Source of the DNA: Bacillota bacterium
Lineage (GTDB): Bacteria > Bacillota > Clostridia > Christensenellales > Aristaeellaceae
DNA length: 52,483 nucleotides
Assembly: GCA_963169565.1 (NCBI GenBank)
Contig: CAUJDI010000034.1
Coordinates: 1 to 52,483 of the forward strand
Direction of reading: 5' to 3'
Part shown: positions 9,359-17,668 of the stretch, piece after piece
Position numbering within the stretch: position 1 is the stretch's first letter
Layout: each line of letters begins with the position of its first letter
Position numbers and translations under genes: made by a program
Notes under the pieces: generated by a model
What the model saw: the letters and a program-made list of their open reading frames with translations, nothing else
Database searches by the model: none
What the model was told of the DNA's origin: nothing

Positions 9359-9811
9359 GTGGACAGAAAAGGCGCAAAGACGGATCCTGGCATCATCGAG
9401 GCCCTTCCCGGGACGGAAGAGCAGACGAAGGCCGGCATCCTGTCAAGATCAAAGGACTTCCTGCAGGGCGCGGTCGATTCCCTGACCGGGAAGGACCTCC
9501 CGAAACTGGTCGAGGACTTCACTAGGGAAATGGTCATCGTCGCAGAAGGCCTGTCCGAGGACCAGGCAAAACTGCGGGATGCAGTGACCCTTCAGGGCGA
9601 GATGCAGGACCAGGCAGCCGAAAAGCTCCGGACGCTTGAGAAACAGGTGTCCGAACTCAACAGACGACTTGATGAACTTGCCCGAAAGATTGAACGCAGG
9701 CAAAAAGGGGAAGCCGGCTTGGCCCGTATCCTGCGCCAGGCGACCTGGCTTGCTGCTGTTGTTGCCCTTACTGTAATCGTCACCGCCCTGATCAGGGCGT
9801 TTTGGAAGTAA
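9359..9811 (+). CDS. Coiled-coil protein with a C-terminal membrane anchor, unknown
   Basis: A 150-residue protein without a recognised family. A charged N-terminal half leads into a heptad-rich coiled coil (about 70-115, LRTLEKQVSELNRRLDELARKI), then a single membrane helix (about 125-147) ending in WK, i.e. tail-anchored with the bulk in the cytoplasm. It starts with GTG two bases after the prs stop and has no clear Shine-Dalgarno, so translation probably depends on coupling to prs; a later start cannot be excluded. It is cotranscribed with prs and the following membrane protein. Confidence 0.68.
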   Translation: MDRKGAKTDPGIIEALPGTEEQTKAGILSRSKDFLQGAVDSLTGKDLPKLVEDFTREMVIVAEGLSEDQAKLRDAVTLQGEMQDQAAEKLRTLEKQVSELNRRLDELARKIERRQKGEAGLARILRQATWLAAVVALTVIVTALIRAFWK

Positions 9812-9812
9812 G

Positions 9813-10292
9813 ATGGATTACCATTCGATGCTTGAACTGTACCGGAAGAGGAACCGCAGCGCGCTGACGGACGGAATCACCACCGCCCTGAGCCACATGG
9901 ACGAAGTGTCGGTGAGCCTGGGCCTCCTGGAGGACAGCGGACTGTTGGCGGAAACGCTTGGCACGCTGAGCATGGGGATGCCGTTTGCGGTGATCGCGCT
10001 AACGGAACAGGGCTCTGTTGTCCTGGGACGCAAAACGCAGAGGGCGGCGCTGCAGGACGCGTCGTTCCGCGCGCTGAAAACGGGCGCCGGCATGGCGGCG
10101 GGGGCGGCGGTGATGGCCTCAGGGCTTGGCGCGCTGCCGGCGATCCCGATCGCTGTGGGCGTCCGCCTGATGCTTGAGAAGTATCGCAGCGGGATGATGA
10201 CTGCCTGCCGCGTCCAGCAGCGCATCAAACGCCTGGCTGCCTTGAATGAGGCAAGGCAGGAGCGTGATCTGGCACTGATGAAGGGGAGATGA
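9813..10292 (+). CDS. Small protein with glycine/alanine-rich hydrophobic segment, unknown
   Basis: 159 residues, no recognised family. It contains a Gly/Ala-rich hydrophobic hairpin-like segment (about 90-125, including GAGMAAGAAVMASGLGALPAIPIAVGV) between soluble ends; the C-terminus is basic. The start lies one base after the previous stop, so it belongs to the prs unit. The glycine-zipper look suggests a membrane-inserting protein, but that is inference. It runs nearly into convergent hisK (4 bases between stops). Confidence 0.65.
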   Translation: MDYHSMLELYRKRNRSALTDGITTALSHMDEVSVSLGLLEDSGLLAETLGTLSMGMPFAVIALTEQGSVVLGRKTQRAALQDASFRALKTGAGMAAGAAVMASGLGALPAIPIAVGVRLMLEKYRSGMMTACRVQQRIKRLAALNEARQERDLALMKGR

Positions 10293-10296
10293 AGCG

Positions 10297-11121
10297 CTAC
10301 GTGAGTTCGAACCAATCGAAAAGTTCTTCCTGCCGCCCCAGAATGGCGGCTTTTTTATAACCGGCCCTGCGGATTTGCTCCTCCGCCCGGTCGTAACCGA
10401 AATCGATCCACTCAGCGCTGTGGCAGTCTGAGGAAAGGATGACCTCGCCGCCCAGCGCTTTCCAGTACTTCAGCAACGGCAGGCTTGGATAAGGGAAAGG
10501 AGCGCCATGGCGGGCCATCGCGCCGGTATTGACCTCAAGCAGACTGCACCCTGTTACCGCTTCATCCATCGCCTCTGTCGCGGCTTTGACATACTCTCTG
10601 CAATCCGGATTAAACAGCTCGCCCTGCTGGTTGTTTTTGCTGATCAGATCGAAATGCCCGATGATATCGGGCCTGTAACCGCTGATGTAGTCTCCCAGCA
10701 GCGCATAATATGCCCTCGAGAATCGAAGGCCGTCACCCGCGAAATGCAGCCGGATGCCCTCCGTCACGATGTCCTTTGCGGTATCGACGCCCAGCATACT
10801 ACCGTCCGGGCATGGCAGGAAGTGGGCGGAACCGATCACATATTCAAAAGGCGCACGTTCCGCGTGGGAAAAACGATCCCTTTCGATCCCGAGCCGGATG
10901 CTGAGCCTTCCTTGATGCTTTTTCTTCAGGCGATCGATCTCCGTGATATAGGCCGCTTCGCCGGATTCACTCAAACTATATGTTTCCAGACGGCTCCTGG
11001 CATGACTGGAAAAGCCGAGGCTGACAAACCCTCTGTCGATTGCGGCCAGGGCCATTTCCTCGGCCGTATTTCTGCCGTCGCAGAACTGCGTATGAACATG
11101 TGGGGAGGACCGCTTGATCAC
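10297..11121 (-). CDS. hisK: Histidinol-phosphatase (PHP family, HisK/HisJ type)
   Basis: A 274-residue PHP-domain phosphatase. Metal ligands appear as the N-terminal HVHT (His8, His10), the GIERDRF glutamate, GSAHFLP, IGHFDLI, LLEVNTG and the final SSDCHSAEWI. It removes phosphate from L-histidinol phosphate in histidine biosynthesis. The start is GTG with AGGGAAG seven bases upstream; no better ATG exists. The last 60 bases of the gene carry, on the other strand, the terminator of the convergent prs unit. No other his genes are nearby. Confidence 0.88.
   Translation of the reverse strand: MIKRSSPHVHTQFCDGRNTAEEMALAAIDRGFVSLGFSSHARSRLETYSLSESGEAAYITEIDRLKKKHQGRLSIRLGIERDRFSHAERAPFEYVIGSAHFLPCPDGSMLGVDTAKDIVTEGIRLHFAGDGLRFSRAYYALLGDYISGYRPDIIGHFDLISKNNQQGELFNPDCREYVKAATEAMDEAVTGCSLLEVNTGAMARHGAPFPYPSLPLLKYWKALGGEVILSSDCHSAEWIDFGYDRAEEQIRRAGYKKAAILGRQEELFDWFELT
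10332..10356 (+). terminator. Terminator of the prs unit, inside the 3' end of hisK
   Basis: GCCGCC, 7-base loop, GGCGGC, then six T on the plus strand. It lies 40 bases after the stop of the last gene of the prs unit and is wholly inside the convergent hisK coding region. Confidence 0.85.
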
Positions 11122-11197
11122 CTTGATGCTTCCCTGCCGCGTTTCCGCCCTCTGCCGCTTGACGTTAAGCGATCATGGGCGTCCCGCGATCCTTTCA

Positions 11198-11226
11198 TTG
11201 ACTGAATGGATGGATTATAGCATGAT
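11198..11226 (+). promoter_or_regulatory. Possible promoter for the TtcA-like gene
   Basis: TTGACT, 17-base spacer, CATGAT. The -35 is good and the -10 only fair. The same interval holds a TATAAT on the minus strand (11214-11219) that could serve hisK. Confidence 0.42.
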
Positions 11227-11276
11227 ACGGCAGGGCCTGAAACGGTCAGGCGGAAAGCCGGAACGGAGGCATGTCA

Positions 11277-12146
11277 GTGGACGGACGGATCTTATCAGAC
11301 CAGTTGGAGCATGAATTGACGACAAGGTTTCGAAAATCGATCTGGAGTCCCTTTCTTTCAGCTGTGCATCAGTACGGGATGGTCAGCCCCGGCGACCGTA
11401 TCGCGGTGTGCATGTCCGGCGGGAAAGATTCTCTGCTGATGGCCAAATGCATGCTGATGCTGAAGAAATACAGCAAGGTCCCTTTCGATCTGGTTTTCTT
11501 ATCGATGGATCCGGGCTACAGCCCGGAAAACAACGCGCGCGTGATTCAGGCGGCCGGCAGATTGAACATTTCGCCGGAAGTGTTCCGTACAGATATCTAT
11601 GCGATTGTTGACGCCGCGGCTTCCTCCCCATGCCACATCTGCGCCGCGATGAGGAGGGGACATCTGTACAAGGAAGCCTCTGTGAGGGGCTGCAACAAGA
11701 TCGCATTGGGACACCACAGGGATGACGCGGCGGAAACCATCCTGCTGAGCATCCTCTACGGAGGCCAGTTCAGGGCTATGCTGCCCAGGCTGAAGAGCGA
11801 GAACTATGAAGGGATGCAGCTGATCAGGCCTCTGTATCACGTCAGGGAAAAGGCCGTCATCAACTGGCTGAGGTCAACGGGCATTCAGACCATTACCTGC
11901 GCCTGCCGCGTCACAAAAAACAATGACGGGGGGAAAAGGGCACGGGTGAAAACCCTGATCGCCCAGCTTGAGAAGGAACTGCCCAATGTGACGGACAACA
12001 TCATCGCCTCTTCCTCGCGGGTCGACCTCTCCTCGCTGCTTGGGTATATTATGGATGAGCGCGAATGTGAGAGGACGTTCATGGAAGCGTTCACAGCATG
12101 CACAGGGACGAGCGACGGGATCGGTCAAGTTGACAGATTGTTCTGA
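11277..12146 (+). CDS. TtcA-like tRNA thiolation ATPase (PP-loop)
   Basis: About 289 residues of the TtcA/TtuA adenylating thiolase group. The PP-loop SGGKDS is at 47-52; the Cys pair PCHIC precedes a basic MRRG (TtcA has CSLCSRLRRG); LGHHRDDAAETILL is the family signature. These enzymes activate a tRNA base with ATP and insert sulfur through an iron-sulfur cluster, 2-thiocytidine-32 in TtcA. The second Cys pair is CAC rather than the usual CxxC, so the exact target is uncertain. GGAGG is one base from an ATG at 11271 but seven from the GTG at 11277, which I take as the start. Confidence 0.82.
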   Translation: MDGRILSDQLEHELTTRFRKSIWSPFLSAVHQYGMVSPGDRIAVCMSGGKDSLLMAKCMLMLKKYSKVPFDLVFLSMDPGYSPENNARVIQAAGRLNISPEVFRTDIYAIVDAAASSPCHICAAMRRGHLYKEASVRGCNKIALGHHRDDAAETILLSILYGGQFRAMLPRLKSENYEGMQLIRPLYHVREKAVINWLRSTGIQTITCACRVTKNNDGGKRARVKTLIAQLEKELPNVTDNIIASSSRVDLSSLLGYIMDERECERTFMEAFTACTGTSDGIGQVDRLF

Positions 12147-12184
12147 GATGTCCATAATGAGGTATTCACGAACGGAGGAAAGGT

Positions 12185-13045
12185 ATGAATCAACAGAAAG
12201 TCGCGATCCTGGTGGACTCCGGGATGGACGTCCCGCCTGATTTTGTCAGGGAACATTCGATTTTTGTCGCGCCATTGAGAATCATATACAAAGACCATGA
12301 GTACAATGACCGGCTGGACATCACGCCGGAGCAGATATATGAACGCCTGCATGCGGAGGTCCCGCGCACATCGCTGCCGGATACGGGGATCGTCAATGGC
12401 CTGTTCAAACGCATGGCAGAGGAGGGGTATGAGAAAGTCCTCATCATCACAATATCCTCCGGCCTGTCCGGGACCCATAACCTGCTGCGCATGATGGCGC
12501 AGGAACATAAAGAGCTGGAATACCACATGGTCGATACCAAAAACATCGACATCGGGGGCGGTCTTCAGGCCATGCTGGCTGCCAGGCTCATCCGGGAAGG
12601 GAAAAGCCTTGAGGAAGTGCTGGATAAACTGGAAACCAGCATTAAGGCGACCAGGATCTACTTCTGCCTTGACACGCTGGAGTATCTGGCCAAAGGCGGC
12701 CGTATCGGCAAAGTATCCGCGCTTCTTGGCTCAGTGCTGAAGTTGAGGCCGGTCATCAGCTGCAACGCGGAGGGCATCTATGAGACGGTGGCCAAGGCGC
12801 GCGGAAACGCCCATGCGCTGGCCAAAGCCATTTCCATCGTCGTCTCCGAAGCCGGGAAACATCTCCGATTTGCCATCGCGGTCGCATACGGCAGCGCGAG
12901 CGCGGAAGCCGCGCGGGTCCTTGAAGAACTGAAAAAGCTGTTGCCCCAGTGCGACCAGTTCCTCAGCACCGACGTCAGCCCTGCGCTGAGCGTGCACACC
13001 GGGCCGGGCCTGATCGGGATCGCTGTCCAGGCATTGCCGGCGTAG
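12185..13045 (+). CDS. DegV family fatty-acid-binding protein (FakB-like)
   Basis: 286 residues of the DegV fold: N-terminal Rossmann-like domain opening with VAILVDSGMD, TSLPDTG, the SSGLSGTHN motif and the LAKGGRIG turn that contacts the lipid chain. DegV/FakB proteins carry fatty acids to FakA kinase for phosphorylation and phospholipid synthesis. Good GGAGG spacing. It follows the TtcA-like gene by 38 bases and ends at a bidirectional terminator. No fakA is present in the window, so which chain it binds is open. Confidence 0.9.
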   Translation: MNQQKVAILVDSGMDVPPDFVREHSIFVAPLRIIYKDHEYNDRLDITPEQIYERLHAEVPRTSLPDTGIVNGLFKRMAEEGYEKVLIITISSGLSGTHNLLRMMAQEHKELEYHMVDTKNIDIGGGLQAMLAARLIREGKSLEEVLDKLETSIKATRIYFCLDTLEYLAKGGRIGKVSALLGSVLKLRPVISCNAEGIYETVAKARGNAHALAKAISIVVSEAGKHLRFAIAVAYGSASAEAARVLEELKKLLPQCDQFLSTDVSPALSVHTGPGLIGIAVQALPA

Positions 13046-13063
13046 ACGGAAACGAAACAAAAA

Positions 13064-13097
13064 AGCCGCGTTCACAAACAGTGCCCGCGGCTGTTTT
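13064..13097. terminator. Bidirectional terminator between degV and the nucleotidyltransferase
   Basis: Stem AGCCGCG / CGCGGCT with a 15-base loop, preceded by a run of A and followed by GTTTT, so it can work for both convergent genes. Confidence 0.8.
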
Positions 13098-13105
13098 CTG
13101 TTCGG

Positions 13106-14020
13106 CTATTTCCACAGACCGTCCGGGTAGGCCCCGCTCAGCGTCAGGTCCCGCAGGGCTTTCTCGACCAGCGGGCGATCTGAGGCGTTTGTCACGCCGA
13201 ACCATCTGTCCTTGGAGGGGAGGACCTTGACGGAGACCTTCTTCTCTTGCAGCAGTTCGCCGACGAGGTTGGGCAGATAGAACTCGGCCTTCAGCGGATT
13301 GGCGGACATGGCATCCCGGTAGAAAGCGGGGAACCTGTCTTCGATCTCCGACAGGAGCAGGGGGGTGAAGCCCCACATGTTCATGGATACGACGGTATCA
13401 GCGGGCAGGCGCCTGTAGGTTTCCCCGTCAAGCGTGAACATCGGGCCTTCGATGGTGGGGATGATGTGCAGGCGCTCGATGATGCTGTCAAGATAACCCG
13501 CTTCATTGACCTTGCATTCGCCCCGGGATACGTACCCCGCATCCGACAGGGTGTTCTGCAGATGGAATCCCGCCATTGCGAACTCCGTCTCCCCGGGCCC
13601 TGCGTTCAGGAAATCGAAGATCTTCCGCATCGCGTCCAGCCCGTAGAAATCGTCCCCGTTCAGCGCGCAGAACGGCGCGTCGATCAGGTCTTTGCAGCAC
13701 AGCACAGCATGCGCCGTTCCCCACGGCTTGGCGCGGCCCTCCGGCACGTTCAGCCCGGCGGGGAGTTTGTCGAGCTCCTGCATCACATAATCGACCTGCA
13801 TCCGGTTTTCAACGTGCTTCCCGACCAGTTCACGGAAGTCATCCCTGATTTTGTGATTTACGATGAAAATGACGCGCCTGAACCCCGCCCGGAGCGCGTC
13901 AAACAGGGAATAATCGATCAGGCTCTCCCCGTGCAGCCCGAAGGGGGTCATCTGTTTCAGCCCGCCAAAGCGGCTTCCGATGCCCGCGGCCATCACAACG
14001 AGTATAGGGTCGCGTTTCAT
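13106..14020 (-). CDS. Sugar-phosphate nucleotidyltransferase (NTP_transferase)
   Basis: 304 residues of the NTP-transferase fold. It opens with VVMAAGIGSRFGGLKQMTPFG, the nucleotide-binding loop of NDP-sugar pyrophosphorylases (consensus GxGxR...PK), then LNGDDFYG for the metal-binding region. It should form an NDP-sugar from sugar 1-phosphate and NTP; UTP and glucose 1-phosphate are the likeliest but not shown. GAGGAGG lies six bases upstream of the ATG at 14020; the in-frame TTG further up overlaps that site and is rejected. No cell-wall gene neighbours help to define the sugar. Confidence 0.85.
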   Translation of the reverse strand: MKRDPILVVMAAGIGSRFGGLKQMTPFGLHGESLIDYSLFDALRAGFRRVIFIVNHKIRDDFRELVGKHVENRMQVDYVMQELDKLPAGLNVPEGRAKPWGTAHAVLCCKDLIDAPFCALNGDDFYGLDAMRKIFDFLNAGPGETEFAMAGFHLQNTLSDAGYVSRGECKVNEAGYLDSIIERLHIIPTIEGPMFTLDGETYRRLPADTVVSMNMWGFTPLLLSEIEDRFPAFYRDAMSANPLKAEFYLPNLVGELLQEKKVSVKVLPSKDRWFGVTNASDRPLVEKALRDLTLSGAYPDGLWK

Positions 14021-14121
14021 GACAATCCTCCTCAATAAAGCGTCTGATCGCAGTATATCCTATATCTGCGGCCTTGAACAGGCAATCCCTGCGCGAAGAA
14101 GCCTGAGCGCCGCGGCGTATC

Positions 14122-14150
14122 TTGCATGCTCAGCGCAGGTAATGTAGTAT
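14122..14150 (+). promoter_or_regulatory. Probable promoter for the small membrane protein and udg
   Basis: TTGCAT, 17-base spacer, TAGTAT, 19 bases before the start codon at 14170. Confidence 0.5.
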
Positions 14151-14169
14151 GTTTGCAGGAGGCTGAAAC

Positions 14170-14382
14170 ATGGATAGACAGCAGGATGATTTTCTCGTGG
14201 AGGAGGAGCGCCAGAGCCGCAGGGATCAGATGCGCTTTGCCGCCAGAATGAGCGATTTTGTGGGCGTCATGATCGGCCTGTTTGTCATTCTGCTGGCGAT
14301 CCTGCTGATCCTCAGCCTTGTCAACTGGCTCCAGCGCGACATCTCAAACACCTTCAAGCTGCTGAACACGCGCTTCAGGTAG
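14170..14382 (+). CDS. Small single-pass membrane protein, unknown
   Basis: 70 residues. The acidic/basic N-terminal 28 residues are followed by one strong membrane helix (about 30-53) and a short amphipathic tail. AGGAGG lies seven bases upstream, so it is very likely translated. It precedes the uracil-DNA glycosylase by four bases and is probably cotranscribed. No family recognised. Confidence 0.75.
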   Translation: MDRQQDDFLVEEERQSRRDQMRFAARMSDFVGVMIGLFVILLAILLILSLVNWLQRDISNTFKLLNTRFR

Positions 14383-14386
14383 CCAT

Positions 14387-14959
14387 ATGGAAGTTTCCTG
14401 GAATGAACTGAATGAATCGATCCGCGCCTGCCGCCTCTGCCCCCTGGCGGAAGGCATTTTAAACAAGGTACCGGGGCAGGGGAATGCAAACGCGCGCCTG
14501 ATGCTCATCGGGGAGGGGCCGGGCGCTGAGGAAGACAGGCAGGGGCTGGCCTTTGTAGGTGCGGCCGGACAGCTTTTGACCCGGATGCTTGCGGCGATTG
14601 GCATCAAAAGAGAAGAAGTGTTCATTGCCAACGCTGTCAAGTGCCGGCCGCCCGGCAACCGTGTGCCGAAGTCGGAAGAGACGGCAGCCTGCCTTCCCTA
14701 TCTTCGCGCTCAGGCCGCGCTCATCAGGCCTCAGGTGATCCTTCTGCTGGGGGCGACCGCGCTCAGAGCTGTTCTGGGGCAGGAGAAACGGATCACGCAG
14801 TGCCGGGGCCAGTGGATTGTGAGCAAAGGGGTATTCATCCTTCCGACCTGGCATCCGGCCGCGCTGCTGCGCGACCCGTCGAAGAAAAGGGATGCCTGGC
14901 AGGATATGCGCGCATTGCGTGACAAACTGGCAGAATTGCCCTTGAAACAGGCAACCTGA
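14387..14959 (+). CDS. Uracil-DNA glycosylase, family 4 (iron-sulfur)
   Basis: 190 residues with the family 4 hallmarks: four cluster cysteines (C15, C18, C86, C102), the GEGPGAEEDRQGLAFVG motif A and the WHPAALLR motif B. It excises uracil from DNA in base-excision repair; the 4Fe-4S cluster is structural. The length is standard. Immediately downstream of the small membrane protein gene, with the ATG in the CATATG after its stop. Confidence 0.93.
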   Translation: MEVSWNELNESIRACRLCPLAEGILNKVPGQGNANARLMLIGEGPGAEEDRQGLAFVGAAGQLLTRMLAAIGIKREEVFIANAVKCRPPGNRVPKSEETAACLPYLRAQAALIRPQVILLLGATALRAVLGQEKRITQCRGQWIVSKGVFILPTWHPAALLRDPSKKRDAWQDMRALRDKLAELPLKQAT

Positions 14960-15010
14960 AGACCCTGACACCGTATGATTCCTTGCAGAACCGTGTACTG
15001 CTGAGTATTT

Positions 15011-15020
15011 GTGGTATAAT
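15011..15020 (+). promoter_or_regulatory. Extended -10 promoter for nfeD-floA
   Basis: TGTGGTATAAT: a perfect TATAAT with TGG upstream. No good -35 at 17 bases, as expected for an extended -10 promoter. 21 bases before the nfeD start. Confidence 0.6.
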
Positions 15021-15040
15021 GTTCGAAAGGGGGGATTGAA

Positions 15041-15541
15041 TTGGAGTTCATTATCAATAATTTGCCCATCCTGATCTGTGCCGTTCTTGGCATCGGTCTT
15101 TTGGTGGTGGAGATGTTTATGCCCGGTTTCGGTATCCCAGGCATTTCAGGGCTTGCTCTGCTGGCCGTCAGCGTGATATTCACCTGGACTCAGTATGGGA
15201 TGCTTGCAGGATTGGGCATGGCGGTGATCGTTCTGGCATTGGGCGGACTTGTCATCATCCTTTCCTTGAGGTCTGCGGCGAAGGGAAGGCTCTCCAGGTC
15301 ACCGCTCATCCTCAAAGGCGGACAGTCCCGGGAGGAAGGATTCGCTGCAGCTGATGACCTGAGCGGCTACCTTGGCCGTTCAGGTAAAACGCTGACTGTG
15401 CTGCGGCCTGCGGGCATTGCCGAGTTTGATGACGTCAGGTTGAACGTGGTCAGCGCAGGGGAGTTCATCCAGAAAGGTGCACCGGTTGTGATCAGGCAGA
15501 TCGAAGGGGCTCGGATTCTTGTCGAAAAGGTGGATCAGTAA
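15041..15541 (+). CDS. NfeD-family membrane protein
   Basis: 166 residues: two to three N-terminal membrane helices (about 8-26, 32-50, 57-80) including the MPGFGIPGISG motif, then a short NfeD OB-fold (about 105-165, SGKTLTVLRPAGIAEFDDVRLNVVS). This is the short, protease-free NfeD class that pairs with flotillins. Start is TTG behind AAGGGGGG. The stop abuts the floA frame, so the two proteins are cotranslated and likely act together in membrane microdomains. Confidence 0.9.
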   Translation: MEFIINNLPILICAVLGIGLLVVEMFMPGFGIPGISGLALLAVSVIFTWTQYGMLAGLGMAVIVLALGGLVIILSLRSAAKGRLSRSPLILKGGQSREEGFAAADDLSGYLGRSGKTLTVLRPAGIAEFDDVRLNVVSAGEFIQKGAPVVIRQIEGARILVEKVDQ

Positions 15542-15577
15542 ATGAATAGCTGGTCAGATATTTTAGGAGGATTGGAT

Positions 15578-16579
15578 ATGCCGGAAATCATGTTGGGGAT
15601 CATCGTTCTTGCCGTTATCCTGTTATTTGTCGTGTTCTTCCGCTACGTGCCCATCGGCCTGTGGATCAGGGCGCGCGCGTCCGGCGTGCCGATCACCATC
15701 ATCACCCTGATCGGTATGCGCCTGCGCCGAATCTCCCCGCAGCGCCTTGTGGACGCGCTCATCACCTCGAGCAAGGCGGGGCTCAACCTCACCGTGAACC
15801 AGCTAGAGAAACACTTCCTCGCCGGCGGCAACATCGAGCGCGTCGTCAAAGCGCTGATTTCAGCTCAGCAGGCACAGATCAAGCTAACTTTTGAACAGAC
15901 CTGCGCGATTGACCTGGCCGGGCGCGACGTGCTTCAGGCCGTTCAGATGAGCGTTATCCCGAAAGTCATTGAAACGCCTCCAGTCGCGGCCATCGCGAAG
16001 GACGGGATCGAGCTTCGCGCGAAGGCCCGCGTGACGGTCCGCACCAGCATCCAGCAGCTGGTCGGCGGCGCGGGGGAAGAAACGGTCATGGCCCGCGTGG
16101 GCGAGGGCATCGTGACGACCATCGGGTCCGCCACTACGCACAAGGAAGTGCTGGAAAATCCTGACCTGATCAGCCGCACGGTGCTGAACAAGGGCCTTGA
16201 CGCGGGAACCGCGTATGAGATCCTCTCCAACGACATCGCGGACGTGGACGTCGGCCGCAACGTGGGCGCCCAGCTGCAGATGGACCAGGCCGAAGCCGAC
16301 CTGCGCATTGCGCGGGCAAGGGCCGAGGAACGCAGGGCGATGGCTGTCGCCCGCGAGCAGGAGATGAAGGCCCAGGTGCAGGAGATGCGCGCCAAGGTGG
16401 TCGAAGCAGAGGCACAGGTGCCCCTGGCGATGGCAGAAGCCCTGCGTGGCGGAAAACTGGGCGTGATGGACTATTACCAGCTGCAGAACGTCAAGGCGGA
16501 CACGCAGATGCGTGACGGGATCGCCAGGGCCGCTGACCCAAGCGAACCCGCTGAAGACGATAAACACACCGGCAAATAA
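15578..16579 (+). CDS. floA: Flotillin-like protein FloA
   Basis: About 333 residues, the usual FloA length. An N-terminal membrane hairpin (about 3-25), the FloA-specific [12 protein letters not shown] segment, an SPFH domain, and a long Ala/Glu-rich coiled coil (about 225-290, [19 protein letters not shown]). It scaffolds functional membrane microdomains. AGGAGG eight bases before the ATG at 15578 decides the start; an in-frame ATG at 15542 directly after the nfeD stop would add 12 residues and also has a weak GGTGG. Confidence 0.95.
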   Translation: MPEIMLGIIVLAVILLFVVFFRYVPIGLWIRARASGVPITIITLIGMRLRRISPQRLVDALITSSKAGLNLTVNQLEKHFLAGGNIERVVKALISAQQAQIKLTFEQTCAIDLAGRDVLQAVQMSVIPKVIETPPVAAIAKDGIELRAKARVTVRTSIQQLVGGAGEETVMARVGEGIVTTIGSATTHKEVLENPDLISRTVLNKGLDAGTAYEILSNDIADVDVGRNVGAQLQMDQAEADLRIARARAEERRAMAVAREQEMKAQVQEMRAKVVEAEAQVPLAMAEALRGGKLGVMDYYQLQNVKADTQMRDGIARAADPSEPAEDDKHTGK

Positions 16580-16622
16580 ATGAAACAGATCGCGCAAGGT
16601 CAATGTGGAAAGGAGCAGCATC

Positions 16623-17084
16623 ATGCCTGAGTTCAGTCCGCTGTTCCTGCTGATTCTGATTTTTGGGGCTTCCTGGCTGAGTAAGCGGATCAAGCAGATC
16701 AAACGCATGACTGAGGAGCAGGCCAGGCGGGCGGCGCATCAGCCCCTCCCGCCGCCCACTCCGTTCAAAGAGGCTGCGCCCGTGGTGATGAAACAGCAAT
16801 CACCGGTGAAAAAAGCACCGGCTCAATCACAAAACCCGGTCAGGACAGAGAAGCCCGTATCAAAAATCGTACAGAATGCTGACCAGGAGGGCCGGCGGCT
16901 GATGGAGGAATCGTCCTGGAATGAGCAGACAGTGCAAAAATATCAGCCTGAAAAGCCCCGCACAAAGCAGAAAACACGTTCCTCGGTCATTCCTGTATTC
17001 AGGGGCAGCGCTTTGGTGCAGGCCGTTGTCACCAAGGAGATCCTGACCCGTCCCCGGTCAGCCTGGAGGCCAAACCGTTCGTAA
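16623..17084 (+). CDS. Small membrane-anchored basic protein downstream of floA, unknown
   Basis: 153 residues. An N-terminal membrane helix (about 6-20, LFLLILIFGASWLS) is followed by a basic turn (KRIKQIKR) and a long low-complexity tail rich in Pro, Lys and Gln, presumably disordered. AAGGAG sits eight bases before the ATG at 16623; the in-frame GTG at 16605 overlaps that site. It closes the nfeD-floA unit. A bitopic, disordered partner of the flotillin is a fair guess only. Confidence 0.65.
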   Translation: MPEFSPLFLLILIFGASWLSKRIKQIKRMTEEQARRAAHQPLPPPTPFKEAAPVVMKQQSPVKKAPAQSQNPVRTEKPVSKIVQNADQEGRRLMEESSWNEQTVQKYQPEKPRTKQKTRSSVIPVFRGSALVQAVVTKEILTRPRSAWRPNRS

Positions 17085-17110
17085 ATGATTGGAAAGCTGA
17101 AAATTCATGC

Positions 17111-17140
17111 TTGCCAGTTTACGGGTCTATATGGTATTAT
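17111..17140 (+). promoter_or_regulatory. Promoter for rplS
   Basis: TTGCCA, 18-base spacer, TATTAT preceded by TGG. The predicted transcript has about 70 bases of leader before rplS. Confidence 0.6.
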
Positions 17141-17168
17141 CAACTTTGCGACATCGGACGGTCCTCTG

Positions 17169-17198
17169 TATCCAGGATGATACAAGAACGTCTGGATA
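17169..17198 (+). promoter_or_regulatory. Leader hairpin of rplS, possible L19 autoregulatory element
   Basis: TATCCAG pairs perfectly with CTGGATA across a 16-base loop, ending three bases before the AAGGAGG of rplS. An L19 leader RNA that binds its own protein is known in low-GC Gram-positives; position fits, identity is inferred. Confidence 0.45.
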
Positions 17199-17216
17199 TG
17201 AAGGAGGAAGACCGGA

Positions 17217-17567
17217 ATGAGCGAGATCATCAGGACAATTGAGGCGCAGCAGCTGCGCAAGGACAGGACGCCTTTCAACGTCGGCGACACTGTTCGGGTT
17301 TTTGTGAAAGTCGTTGAAGGCAGCCGTGAGCGTCTTCAGGCATTTGAAGGAACCGTGATCGCCAAGCGCAACGGCTCCAACCGGGAAACCTTTACTGTCA
17401 GGCGCATGTCCTATGGGATCGGCGTTGAGCGCACCTTTCCGCTGCATTCCCCCCGCGTCGACCGCATCGAGCTGGTCCGCCCGGGCAAAGTCCGCCGTGC
17501 AAAACTGTATTATCTGCGCAAACTTCAGGGCAAGGCGGCGAAAATCAAAGACGCCAGCCAGCGCTGA
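17217..17567 (+). CDS. rplS: 50S ribosomal protein L19
   Basis: 116 residues, full L19: [26 protein letters not shown], the [29 protein letters not shown] core and the basic C-terminal [18 protein letters not shown]. It sits at the 30S/50S interface. AAGGAGG provides the start. Monocistronic here: own promoter, terminator directly after. The usual rimM-trmD neighbours are absent. Confidence 0.98.
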   Translation: MSEIIRTIEAQQLRKDRTPFNVGDTVRVFVKVVEGSRERLQAFEGTVIAKRNGSNRETFTVRRMSYGIGVERTFPLHSPRVDRIELVRPGKVRRAKLYYLRKLQGKAAKIKDASQR

Positions 17568-17585
17568 GATTTCCATCACAGACAG

Positions 17586-17616
17586 ACGGCCGCGGGACAC
17601 GCGGCCGTTTCTTTTT
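17586..17616 (+). terminator. Terminator after rplS
   Basis: ACGGCCGCG / CGCGGCCGT, 9-bp perfect stem, 5-base loop, then TTCTTTTT. Confidence 0.92.
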
Positions 17617-17668
17617 GCAGTTGACTGACTGTCTGATGATGTCGAATTCCTTCAGTCCCGCATCTCGT

